From the NCBI GenBank assembly GCA_963826105.1, contig CAWGWA010000006.1, forward strand, positions 124,001-188,000: a DNA stretch of 64,000 bases, given 5' to 3'. Positions 17,799 through 26,210 of the stretch are shown piece after piece (within the stretch, counting starts at the first letter, position 1; each line of letters opens with the position of its first letter). A model generated the notes under the pieces. That model did not search any database, was not told where the DNA came from, and saw only the letters and a program-made list of their open reading frames with translations. The position numbers were made by a program, and so were the translations under genes. Source of the DNA: WHTI01 sp963826105 (GTDB lineage Bacteria > Actinomycetota > CADDZG01 > WHSQ01).

Positions 17799-17856
17799 TT
17801 CTGCTTCCTTGCATCGGTCCTATGGCTATCGAGCATCGATGAGAAGGAGGGATCCG

Positions 17857-18201
17857 ATGTACACGGTGGTTAAGGCTGAGGACCTGAGACCCAATAACAG
17901 CACGACCGCGGTCTTCGAGGGCGTAACCCACGGGTCGGGCATCTCCTTCTTCTGGGTGAACAACGATCCCGGCCAGGGACCGGATCTGCACCGACACCCC
18001 TACTCCGAGACCTGGCTCGTCGTCTCGGGTCATGCAACTTTCGGGGTCGACGGGACCACGATCGAAGCCGGCGAGGGCGACATCGTGGTCGTTGACGCCA
18101 ACACGCCCCACAAGTTCAAGAACTCCGGAACCGACCAACTGCGGATCGTCTGCATCCACGCCTCGCCGAAGTTCATCCAGGAGGAGTTGGAGGAAGCCTG
18201 A
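17857..18201 (+). CDS. Cupin-domain protein
   Basis: Small single-domain cupin of 114 residues, from ATG 17857 behind AAGGAGGG; an upstream extension to 17809 is not needed. Cupin motif 1 is GPDLHRHPYSETWLVVSGHATFGVDG (two His and a Glu as metal ligands) and motif 2 VVVDANTPHKFKNSG with the last His. The metal site is therefore intact. Such proteins may be dioxygenases, isomerases or sensors. The reaction is not known. Confidence 0.85.
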   Translation: MYTVVKAEDLRPNNSTTAVFEGVTHGSGISFFWVNNDPGQGPDLHRHPYSETWLVVSGHATFGVDGTTIEAGEGDIVVVDANTPHKFKNSGTDQLRIVCIHASPKFIQEELEEA

Positions 18202-18217
18202 TGGATATCCTCTCGGG

Positions 18218-18667
18218 ATGACCGATGAGAAGAGTCTGCAGGAGATCCACAATCCCGAGGGTGTGTGCTTCGGATGCGGCTCGACCAATCCCGAGGGTCT
18301 ACATCTGCGGAGCTTCCTCGGCGACGGTGCGATCGTTGCCGAATGGACGCCGGGTCCGAACCACCGCTCGTTCCCCGGAGTTCTCAACGGCGGGATCATC
18401 GGGACACTGCTCGATTGCCACTCGAACTGGGCGGCGGTCGTCGCCTTGATGGAATCGACCGGCGAGTTCGGGATGACCGTGACTGCCAACTATGCCGTGA
18501 CCCTGCTTCGCCCCACCCCGGCAGACCATCCCGTCCAGCTGCGCTCGTGGGTGACTCACCTCGATGGCCGTCGCGCGACCGTTGCGGCGTCTCTCTCATC
18601 CGGTGGGGAGGTCTGCGCCACCTCTGAGGGCACCTTCGTCCGCCCTCGGGTCCCATTCGGCACCTAG
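18218..18667 (+). CDS. Hotdog-fold thioesterase-like protein
   Basis: A 149-residue PaaI-type hotdog protein. The N-terminus carries CFGCGSTNPEGLHL, a signature of a thioesterase subgroup, followed by FPGVLNGGIIGTLLDCHSNWAA, which is the active-site helix (HGG-like, here NGG). ATG 18218 is chosen because the longer frame to 18032 overlaps the cupin gene. A short acyl-CoA or aryl-CoA thioester is the probable substrate, unproven. Confidence 0.82.
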   Translation: MTDEKSLQEIHNPEGVCFGCGSTNPEGLHLRSFLGDGAIVAEWTPGPNHRSFPGVLNGGIIGTLLDCHSNWAAVVALMESTGEFGMTVTANYAVTLLRPTPADHPVQLRSWVTHLDGRRATVAASLSSGGEVCATSEGTFVRPRVPFGT

Positions 18668-18763
18668 GAACGTCTGCGTTGATCCCTGCGCGAACTGGCG
18701 TTTGATTCCTGCTCCTCCCTGGTAGGAGGCCGCCCGGTCATCTGTCCAGACTAGACCAAGGGG

Positions 18764-18849
18764 TGTCGGAGGGGGGACTTGAACCCCCACCCATATTTCT
18801 ATGGACTAGGCCCTCAACCTAGCGCGTCTACCAATTCCGCCACTCCGAC
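18764..18849 (-). tRNA. tRNA-Leu (anticodon GAG)
   Basis: Reading the minus strand from 18849: acceptor stem GTCGGAG pairs with CTCCGAC, the D-arm is GGCGGAATTGGTAGACGC, the anticodon arm is CTAGG TTGAGGG CCTAG with anticodon GAG, then a long variable arm typical of leucine tRNAs, and T-arm GGGGGTTCAAGTCCCCC. Discriminator A is followed by CCC, so CCA is not encoded. Length is 86 bases. Confidence 0.95.
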
Positions 18850-18865
18850 GTGGAAAGGGCCCTGG

Positions 18866-18882
18866 CCGGAGGGTTCCTCCGG
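18866..18882 (-). terminator. GC-rich hairpin after the substrate-binding protein gene
   Basis: A perfect 7-bp stem (CCGGAGG / CCTCCGG) with a three-base loop lies 40 bases past the stop of the peptide-binding lipoprotein gene and just before tRNA-Leu. There is no T-run, so it would be a U-less terminator of the type common in high-GC bacteria, or simply a stem in the tRNA leader. Confidence 0.4.
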
Positions 18883-18921
18883 GGAAGGGCCTTGCGGGCA
18901 TTATAGCGAGCCGAGGGTCCC

Positions 18922-20586
18922 CTACTCCGTCAGGGAGATGCCAACGGCGTCGAAGCCGCCCATGACGTCGAACTCGAGGCCCTCGACCCCCGGTCCCGCG
19001 ACCCAGTGGATCACGAAGGAACCGATCGGGACGACGGGTACCTCGGCGAGGATCTTCCGCTCGGCCTTGAGATAGAGATTGAGGCGCTTCTCGGGATCCT
19101 TCTCCGCATGGGCTTCGCGCAGGAGGGCATCGACCTTCTGGTTCTGAAAGGCGGTCTGATTGTCGGGCGACTGTCCCTCGAAGAGCGACGACAGGAAGAC
19201 ATCGGGAACCGGGAACTCGGCGATCCAGCCGAAGCGGAAGAAGCGGTGATCGCCGTCGCGGAGCCTCTTGAGATACGGCTCGAACGCATAGCCCTTCACC
19301 TTGACCTCGAATCCGGCCTCCTCGAGTTGGCTCTCTATCTCGGCGGCGACCTCACCGTGTGGCTCACCACGGGTGAAGTCGAGGGTGATCGAGCGCTTCT
19401 TCTTGGACAGTTTCCGAACCAGAGCGCTGGCCGCGTCGGGATCGAAGCTGCAGAGATCTATGCAGACATCGTCCTCAAACCCGGGCATACCCTCGGGAAC
19501 GATCCCGCGTGGCGGCACCAGGCTCCCGCCGTAGATCTCTTCGGATATCTGGTCTCGATCGATCGCGAGGTTCACGGCCTTGCGAAGACGTTTGTCCCGC
19601 AACGACGCGGCATCGAGGTTGAACCCGAAGTAGTAACCGGCGAGGAAGGGTTGATAGCCCTCGTCTCCGAACTCCTCAGCCGCGGCCTCGAACTGCCCGA
19701 TCGGAACCTCAGAGACATCGATCGCGTTGTCCCGGAACAGGAGCCATGACTCCGAGGCATCGGAGAACGGGATGAACCTGAGCCCGTCGATGGTCGGAGC
19801 CTCGAGCGCTCCTTCGAACGGCTCGAGGTCGACCTCGGTGCCCGAGGCCCACGGGGTCGCCATCTGGAATGGTCCGTTGCCAACCGGGAAGGCGAGGAAC
19901 TGATCGATGTTCTCGACGGCCTTCTCCGGTACCGGGACCAGGCCCGGGTGAGTCATGACGGCCGGGAGGTCGTAGAACGGTTCGTCGAGGTCGATCTGAA
20001 GGGTGTAGTCATCGATCGCCTTGACCCCCTTGAGGTGTTTCACATCGCCGAGTTGGTTCACGTCCAGGAATCCCTTGACCCGTTCGAGTGTGTAGGCGAT
20101 GTCCGATGCGTTCTTGCGGAGAGCGATGCGATCGAAGGCGAACTTGAAGTCGTTGGCGGTCACGGCCCTGCCGTCGTGGAACGTCATGCCCCGTCGCAGG
20201 GTGAAGATCCACCTGCGTCCAGCGTCTTCCTCCGCCCAGGATTCGGCAGCGGCGGGAACAACCTCCTCAGTGCTCGGGTCCCATCTGGTGAGGCCCTCGA
20301 AGAGTTGTCTCACGATCACCACTGAGCCCGGGTCGCCGATCCGCATCGGATCCAGTGTGGCCGGTTCCGAGATGGCGACTCGTAGAACGTCTGCGCCCTC
20401 GGGGAAGACCGGCGTTCCTTCGTTCAGGGGAACATCGTGATCGTCGGTGGGTGTGGGCGAGGGCGACCCTCCGACGGTCGCGTCGGGGCCGGCCACCTCT
20501 TCGGATCCCCCGCCCGTGCAAGCCGCGCCAAGGAGAACCATCGCCACGACGAGGGATGCGAGCCGAGTTCCGGACGTCCGCCGCAC
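18922..20586 (-). CDS. Oligopeptide-binding lipoprotein (ABC transporter, SBP_bac_5)
   Basis: Extracellular solute-binding protein of 554 residues, start GTG. The lipobox LLGAAC (Cys23) is followed by an acidic linker. The family-5 body includes LRVAISEPATLDPMRIGD, WIFTLRRGMTFHDGRAVTANDFKFAFDRI and LRKAVNLAIDRDQI. It would deliver peptides or similar solutes to a permease, but no permease or ATPase genes lie next to it, so it is an orphan in this window. A tRNA gene follows downstream and secG lies upstream. Confidence 0.92.
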   Translation of the reverse strand: MRRTSGTRLASLVVAMVLLGAACTGGGSEEVAGPDATVGGSPSPTPTDDHDVPLNEGTPVFPEGADVLRVAISEPATLDPMRIGDPGSVVIVRQLFEGLTRWDPSTEEVVPAAAESWAEEDAGRRWIFTLRRGMTFHDGRAVTANDFKFAFDRIALRKNASDIAYTLERVKGFLDVNQLGDVKHLKGVKAIDDYTLQIDLDEPFYDLPAVMTHPGLVPVPEKAVENIDQFLAFPVGNGPFQMATPWASGTEVDLEPFEGALEAPTIDGLRFIPFSDASESWLLFRDNAIDVSEVPIGQFEAAAEEFGDEGYQPFLAGYYFGFNLDAASLRDKRLRKAVNLAIDRDQISEEIYGGSLVPPRGIVPEGMPGFEDDVCIDLCSFDPDAASALVRKLSKKKRSITLDFTRGEPHGEVAAEIESQLEEAGFEVKVKGYAFEPYLKRLRDGDHRFFRFGWIAEFPVPDVFLSSLFEGQSPDNQTAFQNQKVDALLREAHAEKDPEKRLNLYLKAERKILAEVPVVPIGSFVIHWVAGPGVEGLEFDVMGGFDAVGISLTE

Positions 20587-20612
20587 CGGAGCCGAGTCTT
20601 CTGTCGTTAGGC

Positions 20613-20840
20613 CTACTGGAGGCGGAACGCGAGGAGGACCGTGGTGCCGCTGAACACGATCGCCGTGATCACCGTCATCCGGTCGAGGTTCCTCTCCATC
20701 ACGGTGGAGCCCATGGCCTGGGTCTGCATGCCCCCGCCGAACATCTCGGAGACACCGCCACCACGTCCAGCGTGCAGCAGGATGAACAAGATCAACATCA
20801 GCGACGCCAGGATATGGATCGCAACGATCACAGCAGTCAC
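20613..20840 (-). CDS. secG: Preprotein translocase subunit SecG
   Basis: Small membrane subunit of the SecYEG channel, 75 residues. The first transmembrane helix is VIVAIHILASLMLILFILLHAG, then the conserved GRGGGVSEMFGGGMQTQAMGS loop and a second helix ending VLLAFRLQ. Start is GTG 20840 behind GAGAGG. In Streptomyces secG directly follows tpiA; here a blaI/M56 pair and the mutase gene separate the two. Confidence 0.93.
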   Translation of the reverse strand: MTAVIVAIHILASLMLILFILLHAGRGGGVSEMFGGGMQTQAMGSTVMERNLDRMTVITAIVFSGTTVLLAFRLQ

Positions 20841-20936
20841 TTCGGCACCTCTCTCATAGCTTGATTCGTCTTTGAAGTTGGAGCGAGTGCCCCAGGGTAG
20901 CCGGAACGAGGGCACTAGGGCGACCGACCGGTGTAG

Positions 20937-22325
20937 CTAGGGACCCTGCATATCTACCCGGTATATGCAGAACGACCCCACCGGACATCGTAGGGGCACG
21001 ACCCGCCAGTCCTGGCGGGCCTCCCAGGCCACGGTCACCGGTGAGAGGCCTTGGGCCCCCTGACGCGCCGCCCACCGGCTCATGTCCTGGAGCCAGGCCT
21101 CCATGTCGGTCTGATTGAGCGTGGACGCCCTGCGAGCTCCCAGGTGACGTTGGGGAGACTCCAACTCCGCCCTCTGCGTCGATTCCGGAAGGACCCTTGG
21201 GCCCTTGCCGTGCTGCTTGGGGGCGTAGACCGCTGCCGAGGAGTCCGCAGTGCCCCACGTGATAGCGAAGCCACTGGTGTCGTTGGCAATCTTGGCTCCG
21301 GCTTGAAGGCCGAGGACGGCGACCATCAGAGCGGCCATCAGATACGGGAGGGCAGACTCTCGTGCCATCGAGATCCGTCCGTCGGCCACTGCCAGGAGTT
21401 TCGTGACCCGACGAGCCACGCGTCCTCCCGGTTTGAAGAAGGCAAGGGCGGCCTGGCGTCCGTGACGCCGCTTGCCGACCATCTCGCACATCTTGAGCAG
21501 GCCGGATGCGACCGCCAGAGGCTTGCCGGTCATCGTGGCGGCCCGGCGGTCGGCTTCGAACTCGCGATCCTGATGGAGCTTCCGGAATGCGAGGTGGGCG
21601 AAGGGGTTCCAGGCGACCATGTCTCGCATCAGGCCCGAGGTGAAGATCACCGGGATATCGCGCGCTTCGATGTGAGCTATCTCATGGGCCAGGATCGCTT
21701 CGAGTTCGTCCTCATCGAGCCGGTCCAGGAGGTTGGTCGAGATGAGGATCCTCGGACGACGCATGCCGACGGCAAAGGCTCCCGAGACGCCGGGCGGAAG
21801 CAGTAGGACCTGGGGCGGGCGTTTGAGACCGACGATCTCGCACAGACGAACCACGATCGCGGACAGCCGGCGGTGATCCCATCCTTGGGGAACCTCGCAT
21901 CGCCTGATCAGTCGGTGAACGAGGAAGGTGCCAAGGGCCCTCCTCAGGAGCATGAATGAGCTGACCGAGAGGCCGAAGAGCATGATCCAGGGCCCCTGGC
22001 TCCCGAACGCAACGTACGGAGTTACCCGACCTCCATCGAAGAAGTAGAGGAGGTGCATGAGTTCACTCGAGCCGGCGGAGAAGACTTCCCTCGCGGGACG
22101 AAGCACCGCCAATTCGGGAAGCAGCGAGCCTTGATAGATGACCGCGACCACCAGCGGAAGCAGCAGGGGAAGGGAGAGAAGTAGGCCTGAGGCCACGCCG
22201 CCGGGACGGCCGATCAGGCGACGAAGCAGGAGTGTTGCGGGGAGCGTAACCAGCGAAACGACCAGGATCAGGATCCAGGTCGAATCGGTTTCAAGCGTAA
22301 GGATCGTGGGAGCAGCTGATGTCAC
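20937..22325 (-). CDS. M56-family membrane metallopeptidase (BlaR1-like sensor)
   Basis: Integral-membrane zinc protease of 462 residues, start GTG. Several membrane helices lie at about 17-63 and 105-128; the zinc site is AILAHEIAHIEARD (His214, Glu215, His218) with the downstream Glu in DREFEAD. A further helix near 325-345 leads to a 115-residue outer domain with no penicillin-binding motif. Its partner BlaI-type repressor is encoded just upstream, as in BlaR/BlaI and Rv1845c/Rv1846c. It probably cleaves or triggers loss of BlaI when an envelope signal arrives; the signal is unknown. Confidence 0.9.
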   Translation of the reverse strand: MTSAAPTILTLETDSTWILILVVSLVTLPATLLLRRLIGRPGGVASGLLLSLPLLLPLVVAVIYQGSLLPELAVLRPAREVFSAGSSELMHLLYFFDGGRVTPYVAFGSQGPWIMLFGLSVSSFMLLRRALGTFLVHRLIRRCEVPQGWDHRRLSAIVVRLCEIVGLKRPPQVLLLPPGVSGAFAVGMRRPRILISTNLLDRLDEDELEAILAHEIAHIEARDIPVIFTSGLMRDMVAWNPFAHLAFRKLHQDREFEADRRAATMTGKPLAVASGLLKMCEMVGKRRHGRQAALAFFKPGGRVARRVTKLLAVADGRISMARESALPYLMAALMVAVLGLQAGAKIANDTSGFAITWGTADSSAAVYAPKQHGKGPRVLPESTQRAELESPQRHLGARRASTLNQTDMEAWLQDMSRWAARQGAQGLSPVTVAWEARQDWRVVPLRCPVGSFCIYRVDMQGP

Positions 22326-22352
22326 CCGGTTACATCCCCCAGTGCTGGACGG

Positions 22353-22766
22353 CTACGTTGCCGTGTCGCCCCCGGCCTTCCTCTGCTCGATCGCCTCCCT
22401 CAAGCGATCGATCACATCCTGATCTTCCTTCTCCACCCGGTCGATGAAGTACGAAACGGCCGGGTCGGGGAAGTGGCTTACGAGCCAATCGACGACCGAC
22501 TTGACCGTGGACTTAGCGTACTGCTCCCTGGAGATCCGCGCGCTGTAGATATGTGCAGGCTGAGCCTCTTGCCTCTTAAGGAACCCTTTGTCGGCGAGGC
22601 GCCCAAGAGTGGTCATGACGGTGGTGTAAGCGGTCGGCTTCCGCTTGTTCAGGGCTCGATGGACGTCTCTAACCGTGACCGGGTCGGAGTCCCAGACCAC
22701 TTCCATGATCTCGCTCTCGAGGGGGCCCAGCACCTCCCCCAGCGTGTTTTTCCGCCTAGCTGCCAT
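22353..22766 (-). CDS. BlaI/MecI-family transcriptional repressor
   Basis: Winged-helix repressor of 137 residues. It starts at ATG 22766 (TGAGG six bases before it); an ATG four codons upstream is possible. The body GPLESEIMEVVWDSDPVTVRDVHRAL, KPTAYTTVMTTLGRLADKGFL and the C-terminal dimer helices are typical of BlaI. An inverted repeat 37 bases upstream is a likely operator, so it probably represses itself and the M56 gene 27 bases downstream. Confidence 0.92.
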   Translation of the reverse strand: MAARRKNTLGEVLGPLESEIMEVVWDSDPVTVRDVHRALNKRKPTAYTTVMTTLGRLADKGFLKRQEAQPAHIYSARISREQYAKSTVKSVVDWLVSHFPDPAVSYFIDRVEKEDQDVIDRLREAIEQRKAGGDTAT

Positions 22767-22802
22767 AAAGAACCTCATTCGTCGAACTGCTTGAACCACC
22801 CA

Positions 22803-22818
22803 TACTACCTGCCTAGTA
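22803..22818. promoter_or_regulatory. Candidate BlaI operator
   Basis: A perfect inverted repeat TACTA-N6-TAGTA, centred about 45 bases before the blaI start in a 70-base intergenic gap. BlaI-family dimers bind short palindromes beginning TAC/ending GTA at their own promoters, so its place and symmetry fit. Only one copy was found. Confidence 0.5.
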
Positions 22819-22836
22819 GCCCCGGAGCGAGGTCTT

Positions 22837-24130
22837 TCACGCCTTAGCGGCGGTAACGAGGTTCGGCATGATCTCGGTCCCCTTGAGGTAGCCAAGGGCT
22901 CCGTGGCGCGAGGCCGACTCCCCGTAGACATCGACGCCATCCGGGGTGATGTTTCCCCCGGCGATCAGGAGTGGCACCGGGCCGTCGGTGTGGGCCTTCC
23001 GTGCGCACGAGGTCGAGTGGTCGGACGTCACTGCGATGACAACCTCGGAGAGATCCATCTGGCTCAGGACGCCGCCGAAGTAGATCCGGTCGATGTCTTC
23101 GATGCTCTTGATCTTTGCCTGGTGATCGCCGTCGTGGGCCGGCACGTCCGGGCCCTTGATGTGTACGTAGAGGCCGTCGTAGTCGTCGATCGCTTCGAGG
23201 GTCAATGCCGCCCACTCTTCATACTGCTGTTCCGCAGGGATCCCTGTTGGGGCCTCGACCACACCCATGCCCATGAGACGGGCGATCCCCAACTCGACGG
23301 GCATCTCGACGAAGCACCCCATCTCGGGACCGAACTTCGACTTGAACGATTCGAGCTTCGGGACGTGATCCCCAGCGTCACCGCGTGAGGATGAAATTCC
23401 CCACCATCTGATCCTTTGCCGCACGCGTCTTGTTCACCTCGGACGCGTCGAGGACGTCGAAGGCTTTCCGGAGCCACTCGTTGGTCAACTCCGAAGCTCG
23501 CTGTGCCGCCTCGTCGTCTTCGTGCCCGCTCACCGGGGCGACCCTCACGACGTGATCGTCGAACGTCTCCTTGGCGACCCCGAGGCTTCCCTCACGACCG
23601 TACGCGGGATCGGAGTTCTCCACCTCTGCCGACAGCGGGCCCTCCTCAGAACGGAGCACGAGCACCCCTCGGTGTCCGACGGTGGCTTTGAACTCGAAGC
23701 TACCTTTGCCGATCGTGACCTTCTTCTGGACCTCTTCGGCAAGGTCGTGAGCCTCGAGCGAACTCAGCGAACGGCCGACGCGGCGATCGAGGATGACCCA
23801 GCCGTCGCCGTCCTTCTCAACGGTTGCGAAGTTCACCCGGTACGCGAGGTCTCCGTCCTTGACCTCGATGCCGGCTCCAACCGCCTCTATCGGTCCACGG
23901 CCGGAGTGGTGCTCGCGTGGGTCGTAGCCGAGTACCGAGAAGACCGCGATGTCGGACTCGGGCGCGATCCCCTCGCCGACCGTGACCACATAGCCGTTCT
24001 TCCCACGTGCCGCGAGGGAATCAAGGTGGGGCGTTCTCGCCGCTTCGAGGGGCGTCTTTCCACCGAGTGCATCGAGCGGGTCGTCACCGAGACCGTCGAG
24101 GATCACGTAGAGGATCTTCTTTATGGCCAA
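22837..24130 (-). pseudogene. apgM: 2,3-bisphosphoglycerate-independent phosphoglycerate mutase (ApgM type), frameshifted
   Basis: Would interconvert 3- and 2-phosphoglycerate. The first frame (TTG 24130 to the TGA at 23378) gives 250 residues: KKILYVILDGLGDDPLD, then the ESDIAVFSVLGYDP catalytic-Ser region. The rest (SSRGDAGDHVPKLESF, HIKGPDVPAHDGD, VTSDHSTSC with metal ligands, to the stop at 22837) is in the +1 frame. Joining the frames near 23380 gives a continuous ~420-residue ApgM protein, so one base appears lost, by true mutation or sequencing error. It follows tpiA without a gap. Both halves are well conserved. Confidence 0.82.
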
Positions 24131-24898
24131 CTACGGCACCGCCTTGACGATCGCGGCGAACTCGGCGGCCTCAAGCGAGGCGCCACCGACGAGACCGCCG
24201 TCGATGTCCGGCTGAGACATCAGGGACGCCGCGTTGCCCGACTTCACGCTGCCTCCGTACAGGATGCGGATCTCACCCGCAACCTCTGAGTCGTACTCCT
24301 CGGCCAGCACTCCTCGGATGAATGCGATCGTCGTCTGGGCGTCCTGAGGGGTTGCGGTCTTCCCCGTTCCGATCGCCCAGATCGGTTCGTATGCGACGAC
24401 GGTCTTACGTGCGAGTTCCGGGGTGACGTTCTTGAATGCTCCGCGCATCTGGCGTTCGACCTTCTCTTCGGTCGCTGCAGCCTCGCGCTCGGCCTCGGTC
24501 TCGCCGCAGCAAACGATCGGGGTCATAGTGTTCGCCCAGCAGACCTTCACCTTCGCGTTGACACCCTCGTCGGTCTCGCCGAAGAGCTCCCGGCGCTCGG
24601 AGTGGCCGAGGATCACGTAGTCAACGTCGAGGGCCTTCAGCATCGGCGCAGAGATCTCGCCGGTGAAGGCACCCTCTTTCTCGACGTGCACGTTCTGCGC
24701 GCCGAGCCCGAAGCGGTAGCGGTCGGAGTCGATCAGGGTCTGGATCGTACGGAGCGAGGTGAAGGGAGGGCAGACGACGACTTCGACGACCTCGAAGTCG
24801 TGCTCGGCCAGCTCGTGCCCGAGGCCCTGAACCAGTCGCATCGCTTCGAGATGCGTCTTGAACATCTTCCAGTTGCCCGCTATCAGCGGTGTTCTCAT
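24131..24898 (-). CDS. tpiA: Triosephosphate isomerase
   Basis: Interconverts dihydroxyacetone phosphate and glyceraldehyde 3-phosphate. The 255-residue TIM barrel begins MRTPLIAGNWKMFK with the active-site Asn and Lys, has the catalytic His in VILGHSERRELFGE, the catalytic Glu in VVAYEPIWAIGTGKTATP and the phosphate loop YGGSVKSGNA. Start ATG 24898 has AAAGGA upstream. It sits between pgk and the phosphoglycerate mutase gene, ending directly at the latter's start. Confidence 0.98.
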   Translation of the reverse strand: MRTPLIAGNWKMFKTHLEAMRLVQGLGHELAEHDFEVVEVVVCPPFTSLRTIQTLIDSDRYRFGLGAQNVHVEKEGAFTGEISAPMLKALDVDYVILGHSERRELFGETDEGVNAKVKVCWANTMTPIVCCGETEAEREAAATEEKVERQMRGAFKNVTPELARKTVVAYEPIWAIGTGKTATPQDAQTTIAFIRGVLAEEYDSEVAGEIRILYGGSVKSGNAASLMSQPDIDGGLVGGASLEAAEFAAIVKAVP

Positions 24899-24912
24899 CA
24901 AGCGTTCCTTTC

Positions 24913-26106
24913 CTACTTCGTCAGTGCTGCGATGCCTGGCAGTTCGATCCCTTCGAGGAACTCGAGTGACGCGCCCCCGCCTGTCGAGAGGTGAGAGACC
25001 TGATCATCGAGTCCGAGCTGCTTGAGTGCTGCGGCCGAGTCTCCCCCACCGACGACCGAGTAGGAACCATGTCGCGTAGCGGCTGCAACCGCCTCGGCGA
25101 CTGACTTCGTGCCCCCTGCGTAATCCTCGATCTCGAAGATGCCCATCGGTCCGTTCCAAAGGATCGTCTTCGCCCGTTCGATCTCTTCGCCGAAGCGACT
25201 CGCCGACTTCGGCCCGATGTCGACCCCCATCCGATCCCCGATAGCGGAGAGGTCAACGGTCTCGTGAGGGGAACCCTCATCCGGAGAGTCGGCCGCGATC
25301 ACGTCATAGGGCAGCAGTACCTCGACACCTTTGGCGTCGGCGGCGGCAAGGATCGCTTTGACCTCGTCTATCCGGTCCTCCTCGACTAGCGACCGTCCGA
25401 CCTCTTCGCCGCGGGCGACCAGCAGCGTGAAGGCCATCGCTCCCCCGATGCAGAGCGAGTCGACGCGGTCCAGTAGGTTGCCGATGACGGCGATCTTGTC
25501 CGAGACCTTGGCGCCACCGAGGACCGCCACGAAGGGGCTCTCTGCCCCGGTGAGGACCTTAGCTAGCTTCTCGACCTCGTTCTTGAGTAGGAGACCGGCC
25601 GCGGCCGGGAGCAACGCGGCCACTCCAACGGTCGACGCGTGGGAACGGTGCGCCGATCCGAAGGCATCGTTGACGTAGCAGTCGGCGAGCCCCGCGAGGC
25701 TCTTGGCAAACTGGGGGTCATCGGCGGTTTCGCCCGGCTCGAACCTGAGGTTCTCGAGCAGGATCACATCGGCCGGCGACATGCTGGCGGCGAGGGCTGC
25801 GTCGCCGATCACGGTATCGAGGGTCTCCACGGGGCGTCCGAGGAGTTGCTCGAGCCGGCGACCGACCGGAGCCATGCGGAGCTCTTCGACCACGGTTCCC
25901 TTGGGCCTCCCAAGGTGCGAGCAGACGATGACCCTGGCCCCACGCTCGAGTAGTTCGAGGATGGTGGGGAGTGCGGCACGGATCCTGTAGTCGTCGGTGA
26001 TCTCGCCGTTCTTCAGTGGGACGTTGAGGTCGGAACGGACCAACACGCGTTTCCCCTGGACATCAAGATCGTCCAGCGATGGGAGTTCCGCACCTGTGAG
26101 TGACAT
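24913..26106 (-). CDS. pgk: Phosphoglycerate kinase
   Basis: Makes ATP from 1,3-bisphosphoglycerate. Of the long open frame only the part from ATG 26106 (MSLTGAELPSLDDLDVQGKR) matches the family, giving 397 residues. Conserved parts: RSDLNVPLKNGEITDDYRI, CSHLGRPKG, NDAFGSAHRSHAS, GGAKVSDKI and the nucleotide loop VVGGGDSAAAL. It is followed 14 bases later by tpiA and belongs to the glycolytic block, though 812 bases with an opposite-strand gene separate it from gapA. Confidence 0.98.
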   Translation of the reverse strand: MSLTGAELPSLDDLDVQGKRVLVRSDLNVPLKNGEITDDYRIRAALPTILELLERGARVIVCSHLGRPKGTVVEELRMAPVGRRLEQLLGRPVETLDTVIGDAALAASMSPADVILLENLRFEPGETADDPQFAKSLAGLADCYVNDAFGSAHRSHASTVGVAALLPAAAGLLLKNEVEKLAKVLTGAESPFVAVLGGAKVSDKIAVIGNLLDRVDSLCIGGAMAFTLLVARGEEVGRSLVEEDRIDEVKAILAAADAKGVEVLLPYDVIAADSPDEGSPHETVDLSAIGDRMGVDIGPKSASRFGEEIERAKTILWNGPMGIFEIEDYAGGTKSVAEAVAAATRHGSYSVVGGGDSAAALKQLGLDDQVSHLSTGGGASLEFLEGIELPGIAALTK

Positions 26107-26153
26107 GGCTACCAACCCTTGTTTGGTTGAGAACGAGTCCAGCGTATCGGGCC

Positions 26154-26182
26154 TTGACGCTCGAATGACACCTCCGTTTAGT
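26154..26182 (+). promoter_or_regulatory. Candidate sigma-70-type promoter for the lipoprotein gene
   Basis: TTGACG and TTTAGT are separated by exactly 17 bases, about 28 bases before the ATG at 26211. It lies in the 104-base region between the divergent pgk and lipoprotein genes. The −35 match is strong and the −10 match moderate. Confidence 0.45.
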
Positions 26183-26210
26183 AGGTAACGCTCCGGGTTA
26201 GCGTGGTGAT

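Noticed and set aside
18714..18729. CCTCC-N6-GGAGG hairpin downstream of tRNA-Leu
   Set aside because: A five-base stem without a T-run is not enough to support a terminator.
23370..23395. Programmed +1 frameshifting in apgM as in prfB
   Set aside because: The stop context is suggestive, but there is no upstream Shine-Dalgarno-like spur at the right distance that I can identify, and no reason for recoding in this gene; simple base loss is more likely.
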